From Anaerolineales bacterium (GTDB lineage: Bacteria; Chloroflexota; Anaerolineae; Anaerolineales; UBA6663), in assembly GCA_020850595.1 (NCBI GenBank), contig JADZEK010000172.1, positions 1 to 64,000 of the forward strand: a stretch of DNA of 64,000 nucleotides, read 5' to 3'. The notes under the pieces were generated by a model. That model saw nothing but the letters and a program-made list of their open reading frames with translations. It was not told the DNA's origin and ran no database searches. The stretch's first letter is position 1, and every line of letters begins with the position of its first letter. This document shows, in pieces, positions 62,131 through 64,000 of the stretch. Both the position numbers and the translations under genes were made by a program.

Positions 62131-63195
62131 CTACACGTGCAGCTCGGCCTCCGCCTGCTCGAACCAGGCCACCACCTCGCGGTGCAGCGGGATGCCGCGC
62201 ACGCGGCGCTCCTGCTCGGCCTCCCACTCTGGTTGGCCGGGCACCAGCACGCGCTCGCAGCCGGGCGCGGGCGGCGTGGCTTTCAAATCCTTCACAAACG
62301 CGTCCATCGTCTGCTTGAACTCGGCCACGTCGGAGAAGCCGTTGATGTCCAGCGCCATCACACAGTGGTTGTGGCCGGTGCGGCCCAGGCGCGTGGCGAA
62401 CGTCAGCCCGCCCAGGAGGTTGGTCAGCACCTCGACCACGCATGCCAGCCCATAGCCCTTATGCGAGCCCATCTCCGGCGTGCTGCCCAGGGGCAGCAGG
62501 CGCGTATAGGTCGGCGGCGCGGCGATGGCGGCCGTGATCGGCGTGCCGTCGGCCTCGGCCAGCACCCCCGGCGGCAGCGGCACGCCCAGCCGGTGCGCGA
62601 TGGTGACTTTGTTGCCCGCGATGGCCGTCGTGGCGGCGTCGAACACGAACGGCGGCTCGGTGGCGCAGGGCGCGGCCACGGCGATGGGGTTGGTGCCCAG
62701 GCGCGGGTCGCGGCCGTAGGTCGGCACCATGTACGGCCCAGAGGCCGTCAGGCAGACGCCGATCATATCGTGCGGCAGCGCCAGCAGCGCGTGATACTGC
62801 GCCATGCCCAGGTGGCGGGCGTTGTGCAGCGTCACCACGCCCACACCCACCGCCCGCGCCTTCTCAATCGCCAGCGCCATGGCCTGGGGCGCGACCGCCA
62901 ACCCCAGCCCGCCGTCTGAGTCCACGTTGGCGGTGGCCGGTGTCTCGCGCGTCACGCGCCAGGCCGGGGTTGGGTTCATCAACTGCTCACGGTACATGTA
63001 CAAGTACCAGCGCAGCATGTTGGAGACGCCGTGGGTGTCAACGCCGCGCAGGTCGGCCGACACCAGGCCGTCAGCGGCCAGAGCAGCGTCCGCGGCGGGC
63101 ACGCCGGCCGCGCGCAGCAGCCGCGCCGTGCGCGCCAGCAGTTCGTCGGCCGAAACGCGCACGGTTTGATCTTCCGGCAGGTGGAACGATGGCAT
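62131..63195 (-). CDS. Malate/L-lactate/ureidoglycolate dehydrogenase family (Ldh2) oxidoreductase
   Basis: A 354-aa NAD(P)-dependent 2-hydroxyacid dehydrogenase of the Ldh2 fold, unrelated to classical Rossmann LDH. Landmarks: GLVSADLRGVDTHGVSNM (about 43-60), HNARHLGMAQYHALLA with the catalytic His, LGTNPIAVAAP, DAATTAIAGNKV, LGSTPEMGSHKGYGLACVVE. Substrate may be malate, lactate, ureidoglycolate or a sugar acid. ATG 63195 has GAGGA about 10 nt upstream; the longer frame to 63261 has no support. It stands alone, convergent with the BTAD regulator. Confidence 0.87.
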   Translation of the reverse strand: MPSFHLPEDQTVRVSADELLARTARLLRAAGVPAADAALAADGLVSADLRGVDTHGVSNMLRWYLYMYREQLMNPTPAWRVTRETPATANVDSDGGLGLAVAPQAMALAIEKARAVGVGVVTLHNARHLGMAQYHALLALPHDMIGVCLTASGPYMVPTYGRDPRLGTNPIAVAAPCATEPPFVFDAATTAIAGNKVTIAHRLGVPLPPGVLAEADGTPITAAIAAPPTYTRLLPLGSTPEMGSHKGYGLACVVEVLTNLLGGLTFATRLGRTGHNHCVMALDINGFSDVAEFKQTMDAFVKDLKATPPAPGCERVLVPGQPEWEAEQERRVRGIPLHREVVAWFEQAEAELHV

Positions 63196-63368
63196 GGCGG
63201 ATCGGTTTTCCTCTCGCAGTTTGGCGGCCCCTGGCCCCCCGGCTGCGCATCTTAGCACCAAAGGACGTTATGATGGGGATACCCGACGGAAGCCGTATGC
63301 CTTTCTGTATGGCCCGGGCCGGTCTTTGTCACGTTTAGGTTGCCCGGCCCCTTTAGCAGAACAAATGT

Positions 63369-63398
63369 TTGACGCCGACCGGGTAACTATACTAAAAT
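63369..63398 (+). promoter_or_regulatory. Promoter of the ABC ATPase gene
   Basis: TTGACG (63369-63374), an 18-nt spacer and TAAAAT (63393-63398). An overlapping TATACT (63388-63393) is too close to the -35. Transcription should begin near 63405, leaving about 60 nt of leader. The rest of the 270-bp divergent gap shows no gene. Confidence 0.55.
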
Positions 63399-63465
63399 GC
63401 TCCCATTATCAATGGCAGCGCCGCGTTCGATCCGCCCTTCAGCCGCGGCCAGCAGGAGTGTGCCG

Positions 63466-64000
63466 GTGACCGACCCCGCCAGCGTTCAGGTTCAGGCGTT
63501 GAGCAAGACCTATCAGGTGCCCGAGCGCGAGGCCGGCCTGGGCGCCGCCGTGCGCAGCTTCTTCCAGCGCAAGACCAAAGACGTGCAGGCTGTCCGCGAG
63601 GTGAGCCTGGCCGTCGCCCCCGGCGAAATCGTGGGCTTCCTCGGCCCCAACGGCGCGGGCAAGACCACCACGCTCAAGATGCTCTCCGGCTTGCTGCACC
63701 CCTCCGGCGGCAGCGCCCGCGTGCTGGGCTTCACCCCGTGGGAGCGCAAGCCCGACTTTCTGCGCGCCATCACCCTGGTCATGGGCCAGCGCAACCGCCT
63801 GTCCTGGGACATCCCCGCCGGCGACTCGCTGCTCCTGCACCAGGCCGTTTACCGCCTGAGCGACGCCGAGTTCAAGCGCACCGTGGACGAGCTGGACGAG
63901 CTGCTGGAGCTGGGGCCGATCCTTAAGAAGCCGGTGCGCAACCTGTCGCTGGGCGAGCGCATGAAGTGCGAGCTGGCCGCCGGGCTGCTGCACCGCCCGC
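63466..64000 (+). CDS. ABC transporter ATPase, ABC-2/NatA type (partial, runs off window)
   Basis: The first 178 codons of an ABC ATPase, cut by the window edge. GTG 63466 has AGGAG 7 nt upstream. Walker A is GPNGAGKTT; VMGQRNRLSWDIPAGDSLLLH marks the Q-loop with the QR(N/S)xLxWD pattern typical of the ABC-2 exporters of this group; the signature NLSLGERMK is present. An insert (about 20-45, AGLGAAVRSFFQRKTKDVQAV) before Walker A is a hallmark of the same subgroup. The partner permease genes are presumably downstream, outside the window. Confidence 0.85.
   Translation, partial: MTDPASVQVQALSKTYQVPEREAGLGAAVRSFFQRKTKDVQAVREVSLAVAPGEIVGFLGPNGAGKTTTLKMLSGLLHPSGGSARVLGFTPWERKPDFLRAITLVMGQRNRLSWDIPAGDSLLLHQAVYRLSDAEFKRTVDELDELLELGPILKKPVRNLSLGERMKCELAAGLLHRP

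Overview
The window is high-GC DNA (roughly two-thirds G+C by eye), densely packed and bacterial. Several features suggest a Chloroflexota lineage, probably Anaerolineae/Caldilineae-like: a BTAD/NB-ARC/TPR regulator, Cache-HAMP-GAF-PAS kinases, Pro/Thr-linker lipoproteins, a LysX-type ligase, and TATAAT-like -10 boxes close to start codons. The lineage is inference; I see no rRNA, tRNA, CRISPR array or intact transposon.

Layout. 0.4-11.8 kb holds secreted and signalling genes: a metalloprotease with a seven-repeat propeller, two related membrane-anchored proteins, two lipoproteins, and a large sensor kinase with a CheY-like regulator. 12.1-26.1 kb is a co-directional run opened by a GntR/HutC repressor. 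It encodes an ECF transporter (S, a small membrane protein, two ATPases, T), two uridine-phosphorylase-family enzymes, an MFS carrier, a yeast-type cytosine deaminase, a SUMF1-fold protein, two freshly duplicated nucleoside hydrolases, a PPC/DUF296 protein, a TenA-like protein, an NmrA-like protein and a URO-D-fold protein. I read this as an uptake-and-breakdown island for a pyrimidine-type nucleoside or base whose exact substrate is unknown. 26.1-30.8 kb (minus strand) carries DDAH, a tungstate transporter tupABC under a ModE-like operator, a PadR regulator and two unknown genes.

30.9-38.1 kb holds a DUF1638 gene, a thiol oxidoreductase, an RlmI-like methyltransferase, an acyl-CoA dehydrogenase, an ALDH7-type dehydrogenase and lysX, with several clusters of a 10-bp-period CACGAAT repeat between them. 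38.2-45.9 kb has two kinase/regulator operons, one with a YceI-like protein behind a three-copy direct repeat. Between them is prfC (RF3), whose leader contains a terminator-like hairpin downstream of a good promoter. 46.2-50 kb carries a two-domain glycoside hydrolase, a Gly-rich secreted protein and an esterase.

50-57 kb holds a full-length Lhr helicase followed by a lower-GC methyltransferase/HNH-nuclease pair that looks like an acquired restriction-modification system. The right end holds a VOC dioxygenase-like gene, a ParB-like protein, the BTAD/NB-ARC regulator, an Ldh2-family dehydrogenase and the start of an ABC ATPase gene that runs off the window.

The strongest candidates for something undescribed are the ECF nucleoside island, including its unusual ATPase pair, and the regulatory elements at tupA, prfC and the YceI operon.
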